Assembly: GCF_004421105.1 (NCBI RefSeq)
Contig: NZ_CP038033.1
Span: forward strand, 3,243,659-3,307,658
Length of the DNA stretch: 64,000 nt
Direction of reading: 5' to 3'
DNA from: Nitrosococcus wardiae
Lineage (GTDB): Bacteria; Pseudomonadota; Gammaproteobacteria; Nitrosococcales; Nitrosococcaceae
The notes under the pieces: model-generated
What the model saw: only the letters and a program-made list of their open reading frames with translations
Told to the model about the DNA's origin: nothing
Database searches by the model: none
In this document: piece by piece, positions 17,746-26,825 of the stretch
Position numbering within the stretch: the stretch's first letter is position 1
How the letters are laid out: each line of letters begins with the position of its first letter
Program-made: the position numbers and the translations under genes

Positions 17746-17916
17746 ATGTTTGGTTGGGCAATAACTTTCTTGATCGTGGCCCTTGTGGCCGCCCTCCTAG
17801 GCTTTACGGGAGTGGCTGGAATTGCAGTAGAAATTGCTTGGATTTTGTTTGTTGTAGGAATTGTTTTGTTTGTAGTGTTTCTGATTATGGGCCGACGCCG
17901 ATCTCCCCCTCTATAG
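17746..17916 (+). CDS. DUF1328 small membrane protein
   Basis: This 56-residue protein has two hydrophobic helices and the family pattern '[19 protein letters not shown]' near the start, ending in a basic 'GRRRSPPL' tail. That is the YtjA/DUF1328 type. GGAGG lies 11 bases before the ATG. Its function is unknown; members are inner-membrane proteins often found with stress and envelope genes, as here. Confidence 0.85.
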   Translation: MFGWAITFLIVALVAALLGFTGVAGIAVEIAWILFVVGIVLFVVFLIMGRRRSPPL

Positions 17917-18072
17917 TAAATTAAGGAAACCCGGCGCCTTTCCTCAGCAAGTTATAGCAAGGCAGGAAATAGTCGATAGCTTAGAGTGAAAGTGAAACAG
18001 CGACGTAAAAATTAGGGCACAAGGAAGTACCCTTTATCTTCAAATCGGTAAGCAAAAAGTGAGGTAATACAC

Positions 18073-18231
18073 ATGGATCTTCTACGCATTCTGTTTGCAA
18101 TTCTGTTGCCCCCCCTAGGCGTATTTTTACAGGTCGGATTGGGTGGTCAATTCTGGTTGAATATTCTGTTGACACTGCTCGGCTATATTCCTGGCATTAT
18201 TCACGCCGTGTGGATTATTGCAAAACGCTAG
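18073..18231 (+). CDS. YqaE/Pmp3 family membrane protein
   Basis: This 52-residue protein reads 'MDLLRILFAILLPPLGVFLQ' and then 'LNILLTLLGYIPGIIHAVW', the two-helix signature of the Pmp3/UPF0057 family. Eukaryotic and bacterial members affect membrane potential and tolerance to salt or cold. GAGGT lies 8 bases upstream of the ATG. Neighbouring genes (DUF1328, DUF4112, YihY) make a salt or envelope-stress set likely. Confidence 0.9.
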   Translation: MDLLRILFAILLPPLGVFLQVGLGGQFWLNILLTLLGYIPGIIHAVWIIAKR

Positions 18232-18249
18232 AGGTCAGAAATTTTCCTT

Positions 18250-18717
18250 ATGGCTATACAACGGCGCTCAAGACCCACCGGCAAGACTCAGTGGACTAGT
18301 CAAGATCGAGATCGCTTAGCTAAACTCGCCTATTGGCTGGACGAACGGTTTCGCATTCCAGGCACTAACTGGCGAATCGGATGGGATGGCCTAGTGGGTC
18401 TGATTCCCGGTGTGGGCGATGGGATTACAACCGCGCTGTCCGCTTACATCGTCCTTGAGGCACAACGCTTGGGAATACCCACCACAATGCTGCTGCGCAT
18501 GATTTGGAATGTTGTAGTTGATGGCATAGTGGGGACTGTACCCTTAGTCGGTGATCTGTTCGATATCCGCTGGAAGGCCAATCGCAAAAATATGCATCTG
18601 CTTAATGAGCACCTAGCCCAATTTCCAGCAGTGCATCGACCGACGATATATCAAGTAGAACGGTCACCAAAAGGCATCAAGGCACAGGGCGATAAAGAAG
18701 AGTACCCCGTTGAATAA
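18250..18717 (+). CDS. DUF4112 domain protein
   Basis: This 155-residue protein has the DUF4112 core: 'LAYWLDERFRIPGTNWRIGW', 'GLIPGVGDGITTALSAYIV' and 'DGIVGTVPLVGDLFDIRWKA', with the paired 'P-x-V-G-D' motifs in hydrophobic segments that suggest membrane association. It starts 18 bases after the Pmp3-like gene and is probably cotranscribed with it. The function is not known. Confidence 0.88.
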   Translation: MAIQRRSRPTGKTQWTSQDRDRLAKLAYWLDERFRIPGTNWRIGWDGLVGLIPGVGDGITTALSAYIVLEAQRLGIPTTMLLRMIWNVVVDGIVGTVPLVGDLFDIRWKANRKNMHLLNEHLAQFPAVHRPTIYQVERSPKGIKAQGDKEEYPVE

Positions 18718-18736
18718 TATATATATATTCTAGAAT

Positions 18737-20056
18737 ATGACTATCAATACTCCTACCCTTGAATGGCGGCAATATTGGGCTGAAATGGAGTTCGGTTGCC
18801 GCCAAATACTCCGCTATACCCAAAATATGAATGAGGCCACTTTTTATCAAAATAAAATGGCCGTTGATGCTGTGCTGTACAACCTAGAAGGGATTTACCA
18901 GGCAGCCCAAAGTTTGCCCGATGATGTTCACCCTTGGTTGAAAGAGGAGGAGTGGCGTACCTTAGCCAGTTTCAAAGAGATTACCGCTAACGCAAGATTC
19001 AACCCCAGTTCTATGGGCCTATGGGCGGTGGTAGACGAGCAGATTCCCACCTTACTGGCGGCCCTGCGTGCAGCACATCAAAAAGAGACACAGATCAAGC
19101 AGGATCCGCGGCTACACCGCCGAGGCCGTAGCGCCATTAAGCCCTGGCACCTGCCCCTATTGGGTTGGCGGGATATTGGCTGGCGAGTTTTGGATCAACT
19201 TTCCCAAAACAATGTGCTTATCGTTTCTGCCGGGGTAGCCTTTTACGCCCTGCTAGCGATTTTCCCCACCCTAGCAGCTCTGGTCTCCATCTACGGAGTA
19301 CTGGCAAACCCAGCAGATGTGGAAGCCCAGCTTACTTTATTGGATGACGTGATTCCCGCGGAGGCTTGGGAGATTCTTCGGAGCCAACTCCACACCCTGA
19401 CAAGCCAATCGACGACTATTCTTAGTCTGAGTGCCCTGCTCGGGGTCCTGCTGACTTTATGGAGCGCGCGGCTGGGGACGGGGGCACTGATGACGGCATT
19501 GAACATCGTCTATAAGGAGGAGGAAAAGCGCTCTTGGATCCGGTTTAATTTAATGGCGTTGTTACTTACGCTGGGGGAAATCCTGTTTAGTGTCGCTGCC
19601 CTGAGTTTGATTGTAGCCCTACCTACGCTGCTTGGCTATATTGGCCTCGGCGAAGAAACCAAAGTACTCCTTATCTGGTTACGATGGCCCCTACTAGCGG
19701 TGATCGTTATAATAGCTTTAGCTATACTTTATCGTTTTGGCTCTAGCCGTAGAGCTCCCCGCTGGGAATGGGTCAGCATTGGGGCTGTAGTCGCCACCTT
19801 ACTGTGGATACTGGTGTCGGCGTTATTTTCCTTTTATGTGTCTCATTTTGGGTCCTATAACGAAACCTATGGCTCATTGGGCGCAGTTGTCAGTTTGATG
19901 CTATGGTTTTGGCTAACGGCCCTAACGGTGCTGATAGGGGCAGAATTTAACGCCGAAATGGAGCACCAAACCAAGATGGATACCACCACCGGCAAACCTA
20001 AACCTATGGGGAAACGCAATGCCTATATGGCGGATACTTTAGGGCGGCGACCGTAG
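18737..20056 (+). CDS. YihY/BrkB family membrane protein with N-terminal extension
   Basis: This 439-residue protein has an unusual soluble N-terminal part (about residues 1-140, with a possible helical bundle), then a YihY/BrkB domain with six predicted helices. The domain begins 'VAFYALLAIFPTLAALVSIY', and later has 'VSHFGSYNETYGSLGAVVSL' and 'GAEFNAEMEHQT'. YihY was once called ribonuclease BN, but that was mistaken; its role is unclear. A paralogue lacking this extension lies at 26806-28104. TATATATA precedes the gene. An in-frame start at 18737 is the first ATG after the DUF4112 stop. Confidence 0.87.
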   Translation: MTINTPTLEWRQYWAEMEFGCRQILRYTQNMNEATFYQNKMAVDAVLYNLEGIYQAAQSLPDDVHPWLKEEEWRTLASFKEITANARFNPSSMGLWAVVDEQIPTLLAALRAAHQKETQIKQDPRLHRRGRSAIKPWHLPLLGWRDIGWRVLDQLSQNNVLIVSAGVAFYALLAIFPTLAALVSIYGVLANPADVEAQLTLLDDVIPAEAWEILRSQLHTLTSQSTTILSLSALLGVLLTLWSARLGTGALMTALNIVYKEEEKRSWIRFNLMALLLTLGEILFSVAALSLIVALPTLLGYIGLGEETKVLLIWLRWPLLAVIVIIALAILYRFGSSRRAPRWEWVSIGAVVATLLWILVSALFSFYVSHFGSYNETYGSLGAVVSLMLWFWLTALTVLIGAEFNAEMEHQTKMDTTTGKPKPMGKRNAYMADTLGRRP

Positions 20057-20073
20057 CCAAAGGAAAAGAGCCG

Positions 20074-20811
20074 GTGCTTCTACAAGCCATCCAAGCTGGG
20101 CAGTTACCCTGCATTCCAGTGTTGGCACGATTCCTAACGGCGGGCACCCTGGGGCTGATGCTCTGCTTGGCCGGACCCCACAATACGTTTGCAATCCAAG
20201 AAGAAATTGAGAACGGTCGCCGCATTGCCTTGCAGGGCACCAAAGAGGTGAGATGTGCTAGATGCCATGGCAAGCTAGGACAAGGAGATGGTTCTGAAGG
20301 GCATCCTCGAATAGGGGGACAAAGCAGATTTTATCTCCAAAAGCAGCTTGAGGATTTTGCCTCTGGGACTCGTCCTAGCGAAGAGATGGTTCCCGTTGCC
20401 AGGGTTTTGACGGAAAAACAAAGGGCGGCCGTTGCTGCTTATTATGCCTCCATCAAGAATACACCTTATCCGCCGCGTCCAGAGGGAGAACCCCGACTTT
20501 TGCAGCAAGGGGGAATCCTGTCAGCCATTGGGTCAGATAAACGCTCTATTAGGGCCTGCGCCCTGTGTCACGCGACCGCAGGCGCTGGTATCCCACCTAG
20601 TTATCCTTACCTTGCCGGACAATTTGCTAGCTATACTGAGCGTCAGCTTCAACTATGGAAGCGGGGCCTGCGCCAGAATGATTCGCTTGAACTGATGGCA
20701 GAGATTGCTAAAAAGTTGAGTGATGAGGAAATCCGCGGGCTCGCCCTCTACTTTGCCCGGGTTCGGTTGCCGGCAAAGCGAATCAACTCCCTCACTGAGT
20801 ATGAACCCTAA
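20074..20811 (+). CDS. cytochrome c4-like diheme protein
   Basis: This 245-residue periplasmic diheme cytochrome starts at GTG 20074, 5 bases after AAGGAAAAGAG. A hydrophobic export segment (about residues 17-40) ends at 'TFA'. Heme sites are C61-x2-C64-H65 ('CARCH') and C162-x2-C165-H166 ('CALCH'), each followed by a c4-type 'GQSRFYLQKQLEDF' or 'GQFASYTERQLQLW' block. Such proteins carry electrons from the quinol oxidising complex to a terminal oxidase. It starts the cytochrome set in front of coxB and converges with the next gene, overlapping 4 bases. Confidence 0.88.
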   Translation: MLLQAIQAGQLPCIPVLARFLTAGTLGLMLCLAGPHNTFAIQEEIENGRRIALQGTKEVRCARCHGKLGQGDGSEGHPRIGGQSRFYLQKQLEDFASGTRPSEEMVPVARVLTEKQRAAVAAYYASIKNTPYPPRPEGEPRLLQQGGILSAIGSDKRSIRACALCHATAGAGIPPSYPYLAGQFASYTERQLQLWKRGLRQNDSLELMAEIAKKLSDEEIRGLALYFARVRLPAKRINSLTEYEP

Positions 20812-21734
20812 TCGCCATGGCCAAGCATCTCTTGAATTTCCTCCTCAACCGTCTCTACAGTTTGTTCCTTTATGGGCAAGGACCGCAGATAAATAGCCAT
20901 GGCGTTAAGATCCTCGTCAGTCAGATAGCTAGAACCGAACAACACATACTCGGCCATAGGGCCCCGAATGGGAGTTCCATCCGGCCCTATCGCCCGCTTC
21001 AATGCTCTAACAATATCCTGCTGCGACCAAATGCCGATTCCTGCTTTTTGAGAAGGGGTGATGTTGGGAGCAGGGAGAACCCCCGGAATCTTTCTCGAGC
21101 CGCCGAGAAATTCAATACCGATGAAATTGCCAAAGGTTTTTGGCGTGTGGCAAGCGCCACAGTGCCCGAGATGATTAACCAAATAAGCCCCCCGATTCCA
21201 CTGTGCCGGGCGCTGTTCATCGAAGATCCTCTTGCCTGGCTTAAAATTAATCAGTCTCCAAATCCAATTAAGCCAGCGAAAGGTGAATGGAAATTTGAGA
21301 TCGTGGGGCGGCACGTTGTTTTTAATCGGCTCAATAGATTGGAGATAGGCCCACAGGGCAGCAATGTCTTCCGGCAGCATCCCAGTATACCAGCGATAAG
21401 GGAAAATCGGATAATAGGGGCTGCCATCAGGTCGCGTCCCTGTCATCATCGCCTGACGGAAGTCTTCCAAGGTCCAGCGGCCGATACCCGTGTCCAGATC
21501 CGGAGTGATATTCGGTGTATAAAAGGTACCAAAGTCCGTCTCCATTGCCCGGCCGCCGGCAAGAAATGCGCCATTATTTTCTACATCGGTATGACAGCTT
21601 TCGCATGCACTCGCCCGAAACACATATTTTCCCTGGGCCACAAGAGTCTCCTGTTCAGCCGCGCTAACCAGACCCGTAGCATTGGCCAGCACCCACAGGA
21701 AAAGCACCATTCTCGTCGTCATCATATTCCCCAT
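20808..21734 (-). CDS. diheme cytochrome c (alcohol-dehydrogenase-subunit type)
   Basis: This 308-residue exported cytochrome has a signal peptide ('MVLFLWVLANATGLVSA') and two CxxCH sites at C44/C47/H48 and C192/C195/H196. 'TPNITPDLDTGIGRWTLEDF' and 'APNITPSQKAGIG' after the hemes are typical of the cytochrome subunits of membrane dehydrogenases. The gene runs against its neighbours, ends inside the stop of the c4-like gene, and its start lies only 18 bases from that of the triheme cytochrome on the other strand. Starts at an internal ATG (MMTTRM or MVLF) are equally possible. Confidence 0.86.
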   Translation of the reverse strand: MGNMMTTRMVLFLWVLANATGLVSAAEQETLVAQGKYVFRASACESCHTDVENNGAFLAGGRAMETDFGTFYTPNITPDLDTGIGRWTLEDFRQAMMTGTRPDGSPYYPIFPYRWYTGMLPEDIAALWAYLQSIEPIKNNVPPHDLKFPFTFRWLNWIWRLINFKPGKRIFDEQRPAQWNRGAYLVNHLGHCGACHTPKTFGNFIGIEFLGGSRKIPGVLPAPNITPSQKAGIGIWSQQDIVRALKRAIGPDGTPIRGPMAEYVLFGSSYLTDEDLNAMAIYLRSLPIKEQTVETVEEEIQEMLGHGD

Positions 21735-21752
21735 TTTAAGCCAAAATTATGG

Positions 21753-22775
21753 ATGCTCACGCTCACCCTTGCCACAGTCATGTTAAAGCCACTTGCCGCC
21801 GATATCACTTTTCCCGATCAAGCGGATCCGGTTGCTGGCCGCGCCATTGTGGTCGGCGGTAAGGACGCCACGATTACCCCCTGCTTTCTCTGTCACGGCC
21901 TCAAAGGGGCCGGCGACAGCACGGGAGCCTTTCCCCGCCTTGCAGGACAAGCAGCCTATTATCTTTATAAACAGCTTATCGACTATGCTTCCGGCGCTCG
22001 CTCCAATGACATTATGGCCTCTATTGCCCGGGAACTCACGGAGCAGCAGATGCAGGATGTTGCCTCCTATTATGCCGCAAGCACGGCCTCTTATTTTCCG
22101 CCGCCCAAGGTAGCCCCGGAGGTGCTAGAGCGGGGTCGCCTCATTGCCGAGAAAGGCTTGGAGGAAGAGCCGCGAGGGGAAGACGTGCAAGCCTGCGTCT
22201 TCTGTCATGGTTCTAAAGGAGCGGGCAATCCACCGAATATTCCCTATCTAGCGGGACAGTATGCCCCCTATATTGAACTGCAGCTGCTGCTCTGGAAGCG
22301 AAATATTCGCCAAAATGATCCTCTGGCTATCATGGAAAACATCGCCAAGCGCCTAAGTGAGAGGGATATCCGGGCCGTGGCCCTTTATTTCGAAACAGTT
22401 CGCCCTCCGCCTCCCCAACCCACCACAAAGATCAATGCAGAAGCAAGGACAGCTTGCAAAGCTGACGATATTCCCTTACATCTTTGCGTGCTCGGAGGAA
22501 ACCCCAAAACCGGGCGCAACCTAATCGCCCACTATGGCTGTACCGCTTGCCACCCGATTCCTGGAGTCAACACCTTAACCGGATCGGTGGGACCTTCGCT
22601 CGAGGGTTTTGGTCGTCGCAGTTATATCGCCGGAAGAATACCGAACCGACCTGCCTGGCTAACCTTATGGTTGCAAAATCCCCCTTTCATCGATCCCAAG
22701 ACAGTCATGCCCGCCCTGGGCATTAATGAGGTAGAGGCCCGCCATATGGCCGCCTATTTATATACGCTGCGTTAG
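21753..22775 (+). CDS. triheme cytochrome c (two c4-like units plus one)
   Basis: I use ATG 21753, which gives 340 residues and a short signal peptide ending 'LKPLAAD'. A longer reading frame to the left is antisense to the previous cytochrome and is not credible. Heme sites are C44-C47-H48, C148-C151-H152 and C263-C266-H267. The first two lie in c4-like repeats ('RLAGQAAYYLYKQLIDYASG' and 'YLAGQYAPYIELQLLLWK'). The third, 'CTACHPIPGV', is in a separate cytochrome domain with 'KTVMPALGI' offering the distal Met. It is followed after 2 bases by coxB, so it is a natural electron donor to that oxidase. Confidence 0.87.
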   Translation: MLTLTLATVMLKPLAADITFPDQADPVAGRAIVVGGKDATITPCFLCHGLKGAGDSTGAFPRLAGQAAYYLYKQLIDYASGARSNDIMASIARELTEQQMQDVASYYAASTASYFPPPKVAPEVLERGRLIAEKGLEEEPRGEDVQACVFCHGSKGAGNPPNIPYLAGQYAPYIELQLLLWKRNIRQNDPLAIMENIAKRLSERDIRAVALYFETVRPPPPQPTTKINAEARTACKADDIPLHLCVLGGNPKTGRNLIAHYGCTACHPIPGVNTLTGSVGPSLEGFGRRSYIAGRIPNRPAWLTLWLQNPPFIDPKTVMPALGINEVEARHMAAYLYTLR

Positions 22776-22777
22776 CC

Positions 22778-23785
22778 ATGACTGCTGGCGGCCGTAGATT
22801 CCACTTGGGAAGATGGCTCCTGCTACCCCTATGGGGTCAGCTTGCCGGCTGTAGGGGGATTCAATCTGCCTTGGCGCCAAGCGGTACCGCCGCCCGGGAG
22901 ATCGCGGCACTCTGGTGGTCTATGGCCGTAGGCGCCTTCATTATCTATGTCATCGTCCTCGGGATTGCTTTCTATGCCGTTAGAATTCGACCCGAGCGAC
23001 ACGGTTCCCCCGCCGGGTATGGTCTTATTCTGGGTGGCGGTGTCGCCCTGCCGCTAGTGGTCCTGAGCACTCTGCTCACTTACAGCTTTTCTCTAGGACC
23101 CACCTTGCGACAGCCCGTCGCTTCGGGAGCACTGCAGATTGAAGTTATCGGCAAACAGTGGTGGTGGGAAATTCGCTACCTGCCTCCCGGCCAGAAGCAA
23201 CCTATCGTGAGTGCCAATGAGGTGCATATCCCCATTGGCGAACCGGTAGAAATATTACTTAAATCGGCTGATGTCATCCACAGCTTTTGGGTCCCACCCT
23301 TGGCCGGCAAGATCGATATGGTTCCTGGCCGCACCAATCGTTTGGTCCTTCAAGCCGATCAACCCGGCACCTATCGGGGCCAATGCGCCGAATATTGTGG
23401 TGGCCCCCATGCACTGATGGCTTTTTACGTCATTGCGGAAACCCCAAAAAATTTCGCCCTCTGGCTTGAGCAAGAAGCGCAACCGGTCAAGGATCGAGGG
23501 AGTCCCCTTTTAATGCGGGGTCAGCGGCTATTTATTAATAGCGGCTGTGGTACCTGCCACACTGTGCGGGGCACACCCGCTGGTGGTCGATTTGGGCCAG
23601 ATCTTACCCATGTGGGCAGGCGCTATTCCTTAGCGGCAGGTATTCTGCCCAATAATATTGGGACACTGGCGGGTTGGGTTGCAGGCAATCAGATCCTTAA
23701 GCCAGGCAATAAGATGCCATCGTTCAACACCTTTGAGGGTGAGGCGTTGCGAACATTGGCCGCCTATCTGGAGAGCTTGCAGTGA
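22778..23785 (+). CDS. coxB: cytochrome c oxidase subunit II with C-terminal cytochrome c
   Basis: This 335-residue lipoprotein-type subunit II has lipobox Cys25 in 'GQLAGC', two transmembrane helices (about 45-68 and 86-105), then the CuA domain with ligands H168, C203, C207, H211 and M214 ('HSFWVPP', 'CAEYCGGPHALM'). A fused cytochrome c domain follows, with C257-C260-H261 and distal Met in 'NKMPSF'. That arrangement defines a caa3-type oxidase. Electrons pass from soluble cytochromes through the fused heme to CuA. Its stop overlaps the subunit I start by 4 bases (23782-23785). Confidence 0.93.
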   Translation: MTAGGRRFHLGRWLLLPLWGQLAGCRGIQSALAPSGTAAREIAALWWSMAVGAFIIYVIVLGIAFYAVRIRPERHGSPAGYGLILGGGVALPLVVLSTLLTYSFSLGPTLRQPVASGALQIEVIGKQWWWEIRYLPPGQKQPIVSANEVHIPIGEPVEILLKSADVIHSFWVPPLAGKIDMVPGRTNRLVLQADQPGTYRGQCAEYCGGPHALMAFYVIAETPKNFALWLEQEAQPVKDRGSPLLMRGQRLFINSGCGTCHTVRGTPAGGRFGPDLTHVGRRYSLAAGILPNNIGTLAGWVAGNQILKPGNKMPSFNTFEGEALRTLAAYLESLQ

Positions 23786-26295
23786 AGGCCCGACAAGAGG
23801 ACAAGGCCTTAAAAAAGGCCCAGGAGGAAAGACTGCTCAAGGTATGGGCAGCACCCAAGGGCTGGTCTGCTGTGACCGCCGTCAATAATACTGAGATTGG
23901 CCTTTGGTATACCATCGCTGCTTTTCTTTTTCTCCTATTCGGCGGGGTATTGGCCCTGCTGATGCGCTACCAGCTGGCTGTCCCCAACAACGATTTCCTC
24001 GGCCCAGAGACCTACAACCAGATCTTCACCATGCATGGCTCGGTAATGATGTTCCTAGTTGCCGTGCCCTTTTTAGAAGCTGTAGCGGTCTACCTGCTCC
24101 CCCAATTTTTAGGCGCGCGTGACCTGCCCTTTCCACGGCTCTCCGCTTACGGTTTTTGGTGCTATATCATTGGCGGGATTTGTGTCTGCGCCAGTCTCTT
24201 CTGGCTAAAGGCCCCATCCGGCGGCTGGTTCATGTATCCGCCGCTCACTGACCAAGAACACTCGCCGGGGATTGGTGCTGATATCTGGCTGCTTGGCCTC
24301 TCCTTTGTAGAAATCGCTTCCCTTGCTGCTGCCGTAGAGCTTATTGTCGGCGTGCTCAAAACACGCCCGCCGGGCATGGCGATTAATCTCATGCCGCTCT
24401 ACGCTTGGTATATCTTAGCTACTGCGGGGATGATCCTGTTTGCCTTTCCCCCCTTGATTGCCGGTGATATCCTCCTCGAGCTTCAGCGCGCCTTCGATTG
24501 GCCCTTCTTCGATCCTAGCCGGGGCGGTGATCCCATCCTCTGGCAACATTTATTTTGGATTTTTGGCCACCCGGAAGTCTATATTATTTTCCTCCCTGCG
24601 GTAGGAGTGGTAGCCATGATCGTTCCCACCTTCGCCCAACGCCCCATTGTCGGTTACAGCTGGATCGTTTTGGCAGCGGTAGGGACCGGTTTTATCAGCT
24701 TTGGTCTTTGGGTGCATCACATGTATGCTACCGGCCTGCCCCTTATTTCCTTAAGCTTCTTTTCCGCAGCGAGTGAGGCCGTCGTGATCCCTACGGGAGT
24801 CCAGATCTTCGCCTTTATCGCCACACTCCTACTGGGGCGGGTCAAATTCGAAACGCCGATGCTGTTTGTCACGGGTTTTCTGCTTATCTTCGTGATAGGG
24901 GGGCTATCTGGCGTCATGGTCGCTATCGTGCCTTTCGACTGGCAAGTCCACGACAGCTACTTTGTGGTCGCCCACCTCCACTACACCATCATTGGCGGCA
25001 TGTTGTTTCCCATGTTTGCTGCACTTTATTACTGGATGCCGGTGATCTCGGGTCGTAAGATGCTGCCGCGGCTGGGGCGCTGGGCTTTTGGGCTGTTATT
25101 TCTGGGTTTTAATACCGCCTTCTTTCCCATGCACTTCACCGGCCTGCTAGGAATGCCCAGGCGGGTCTATACTTATCCAGAAGGTGTAGGCTGGGATTGG
25201 CTTAACCTGCTATCCACCGTAGGAGCATTTACTTTCGCCGCGGGGGTGCTGGTCGTGCTTAGCGATGTGATTCTACACTTCCGCTGGGGTGAAAAGGCGA
25301 GCCGCAATCCCTGGAATGCCGGGACCCTAGACTGGATGATGGAGATCCCGCCCAAGGAATGGGGGGCACGCAGCGTTCCTATCGTAAAAACCCGCTATCC
25401 CCTGTGGGAACAAGAAAATTTCCTGGATGATATGGATAATGGCCGCTTCTTGATTCCCGATGCGCCAGACCTGCGCCGAGAAACGATCATTACCAGCGTA
25501 ATCGATGCCAAGCCTATCCAAGTGCTACGCGTGCCTGGGCCGAGTTGGTGGCCGCTATTAACGGCCGTAGCCACTGGCGGATTTTTTATTGCGGCGACTT
25601 TTCACGCCTGGATACTCGCTGGCGTATCCGCCCTAATCGCCTTTATCTTTATCCTCTGTTGGGTATGGGAGACGGCAGAAATCCCCGATAAAGACACCAT
25701 TAATGCCGGTTGTGGCCAAGTATTGCCCCTATATGTCTCGGGTTCAGAATCGGTAGGCTGGTGGGCAATGTTTATCACCCTTTTAGGTGATGGAGCCGCA
25801 TTTATCTCACTCGTTTTCGTCTATTTTTTCTTTTGGACAGTCAACCCAGCTTGGCCTCCACCCCGCTATCCCCCCTTCGCTCTGGAGCTCCCCCTCATCG
25901 CCCTGGCTGTGCTGCTGACGGCAGGGGGATTGATCGCATGGGCTGTTATTAGCCTAAGCCAGGGCATGACTCGACGCTTCCAACTCGCAGTAGGCTTAGG
26001 TTGCGCAGCTCTCATCACCTTTACCGGGCTCCAGCTTAATTGGCTCCAAGGAACCGGACTCCAGCCTACCGAACACGCCTACCCCGCCATCATCTGGACT
26101 CTACTGTTGTATCATCTTTTGCACGTAGCAGTCGCATTTATCATGGGGCTCTATGGGGTAGTCCGTTATTGGGCTGGACGGTTGGGCCCGAGCCACCCCA
26201 TGGACCTACAGAATACAGCCCTATTTTGGTACTTTACTGTCTTGCAGGGGCTAATCACTCTGGCCGTGGTTAATCTCTTTCCCTGGGCGAGTTGA
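23782..26295 (+). CDS. coxAC: cytochrome c oxidase subunits I and III fused
   Basis: This 837-residue fusion combines subunit I (about 1-560) with a subunit III-like part (about 615-837, 'YVSGSESVGWWAMFITLLGD'). Subunit I ligands are present: H85, 'HPEVY' at 263-267 (CuB His with cross-linked Tyr and the channel Glu), H312/H313, and H398/H400 in 'AHLH'. The K-channel position that reads 'PTGVK' in canonical A-type oxidases reads 'PTGVQ' (Q341) here. A similar I-III fusion occurs in Thermus caa3. The enzyme would reduce oxygen at the inner membrane. There is no separate subunit III gene in this cluster. Confidence 0.92.
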   Translation: MKARQEDKALKKAQEERLLKVWAAPKGWSAVTAVNNTEIGLWYTIAAFLFLLFGGVLALLMRYQLAVPNNDFLGPETYNQIFTMHGSVMMFLVAVPFLEAVAVYLLPQFLGARDLPFPRLSAYGFWCYIIGGICVCASLFWLKAPSGGWFMYPPLTDQEHSPGIGADIWLLGLSFVEIASLAAAVELIVGVLKTRPPGMAINLMPLYAWYILATAGMILFAFPPLIAGDILLELQRAFDWPFFDPSRGGDPILWQHLFWIFGHPEVYIIFLPAVGVVAMIVPTFAQRPIVGYSWIVLAAVGTGFISFGLWVHHMYATGLPLISLSFFSAASEAVVIPTGVQIFAFIATLLLGRVKFETPMLFVTGFLLIFVIGGLSGVMVAIVPFDWQVHDSYFVVAHLHYTIIGGMLFPMFAALYYWMPVISGRKMLPRLGRWAFGLLFLGFNTAFFPMHFTGLLGMPRRVYTYPEGVGWDWLNLLSTVGAFTFAAGVLVVLSDVILHFRWGEKASRNPWNAGTLDWMMEIPPKEWGARSVPIVKTRYPLWEQENFLDDMDNGRFLIPDAPDLRRETIITSVIDAKPIQVLRVPGPSWWPLLTAVATGGFFIAATFHAWILAGVSALIAFIFILCWVWETAEIPDKDTINAGCGQVLPLYVSGSESVGWWAMFITLLGDGAAFISLVFVYFFFWTVNPAWPPPRYPPFALELPLIALAVLLTAGGLIAWAVISLSQGMTRRFQLAVGLGCAALITFTGLQLNWLQGTGLQPTEHAYPAIIWTLLLYHLLHVAVAFIMGLYGVVRYWAGRLGPSHPMDLQNTALFWYFTVLQGLITLAVVNLFPWAS

Positions 26296-26306
26296 GCATA
26301 GCATAG

Positions 26307-26825
26307 ATGGTCACCGAGAAAATCAAGGGCGATAGTTTATTTAGCCTTATTATCGGACCCCTGATATGGATGGTACACTTTCTTACCCTTTATCTCACCA
26401 CGGCCCTTGCCTGCGCCAAAGGGTTTTTCCACCTCCAGGTACTTGGCCTAGGGATCGTGCCCTGGGTCGCTATAGTCGCCACAGGGGTGGCCAGTGGCCT
26501 GATCTTGGATAGCGCCATAGTGGCCTTTCGTCGCTGGCGCAACCCCCCCCAGGAACCCGGAGAGAAACCGCCTCCGCCGGCCCAGGAGCAGATAATTGCC
26601 CGAGGACGCCAGCGGGCTTTGGCATTTGTGAGGCAACGATTTCACCGCAGCCAGCCTCTCCCTCAGGTGGAAACAGCGGCAATACCCATGCCCCCCTATG
26701 ATCAAGCCAACCCTCAGAGCCGTCGCCGGTTTTTGACCTATGCGGGACTGCTGTTGTCGGGTCTAGCCCTGATCGCCACCCTTTGGGAAGCCCTTCCGGT
26801 CCTCTTTATGACTTCATGTCGGTAG
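26307..26825 (+). CDS. membrane protein of unknown function at the end of the oxidase operon
   Basis: This 172-residue protein has transmembrane helices at about 15-35 ('GPLIWMVHFLTLYLTTALAC'), 45-70 and 142-160, joined by a Pro-rich basic cytoplasmic loop ('NPPQEPGEKPPPPAQEQ'). The C-terminus is 'FMTSCR'. Following the coxAC stop by 11 bases, it could be an oxidase accessory or small subunit. I do not recognise a named family. Its last 20 bases overlap the oppositely oriented YihY gene. Confidence 0.7.
   Translation: MVTEKIKGDSLFSLIIGPLIWMVHFLTLYLTTALACAKGFFHLQVLGLGIVPWVAIVATGVASGLILDSAIVAFRRWRNPPQEPGEKPPPPAQEQIIARGRQRALAFVRQRFHRSQPLPQVETAAIPMPPYDQANPQSRRRFLTYAGLLLSGLALIATLWEALPVLFMTSCR

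Noticed and set aside
20817-21752. Long plus-strand open frame running into the triheme cytochrome
   Set aside because: It is antisense to the diheme cytochrome and has no family features; the signal peptide and hemes begin only after ATG 21753.
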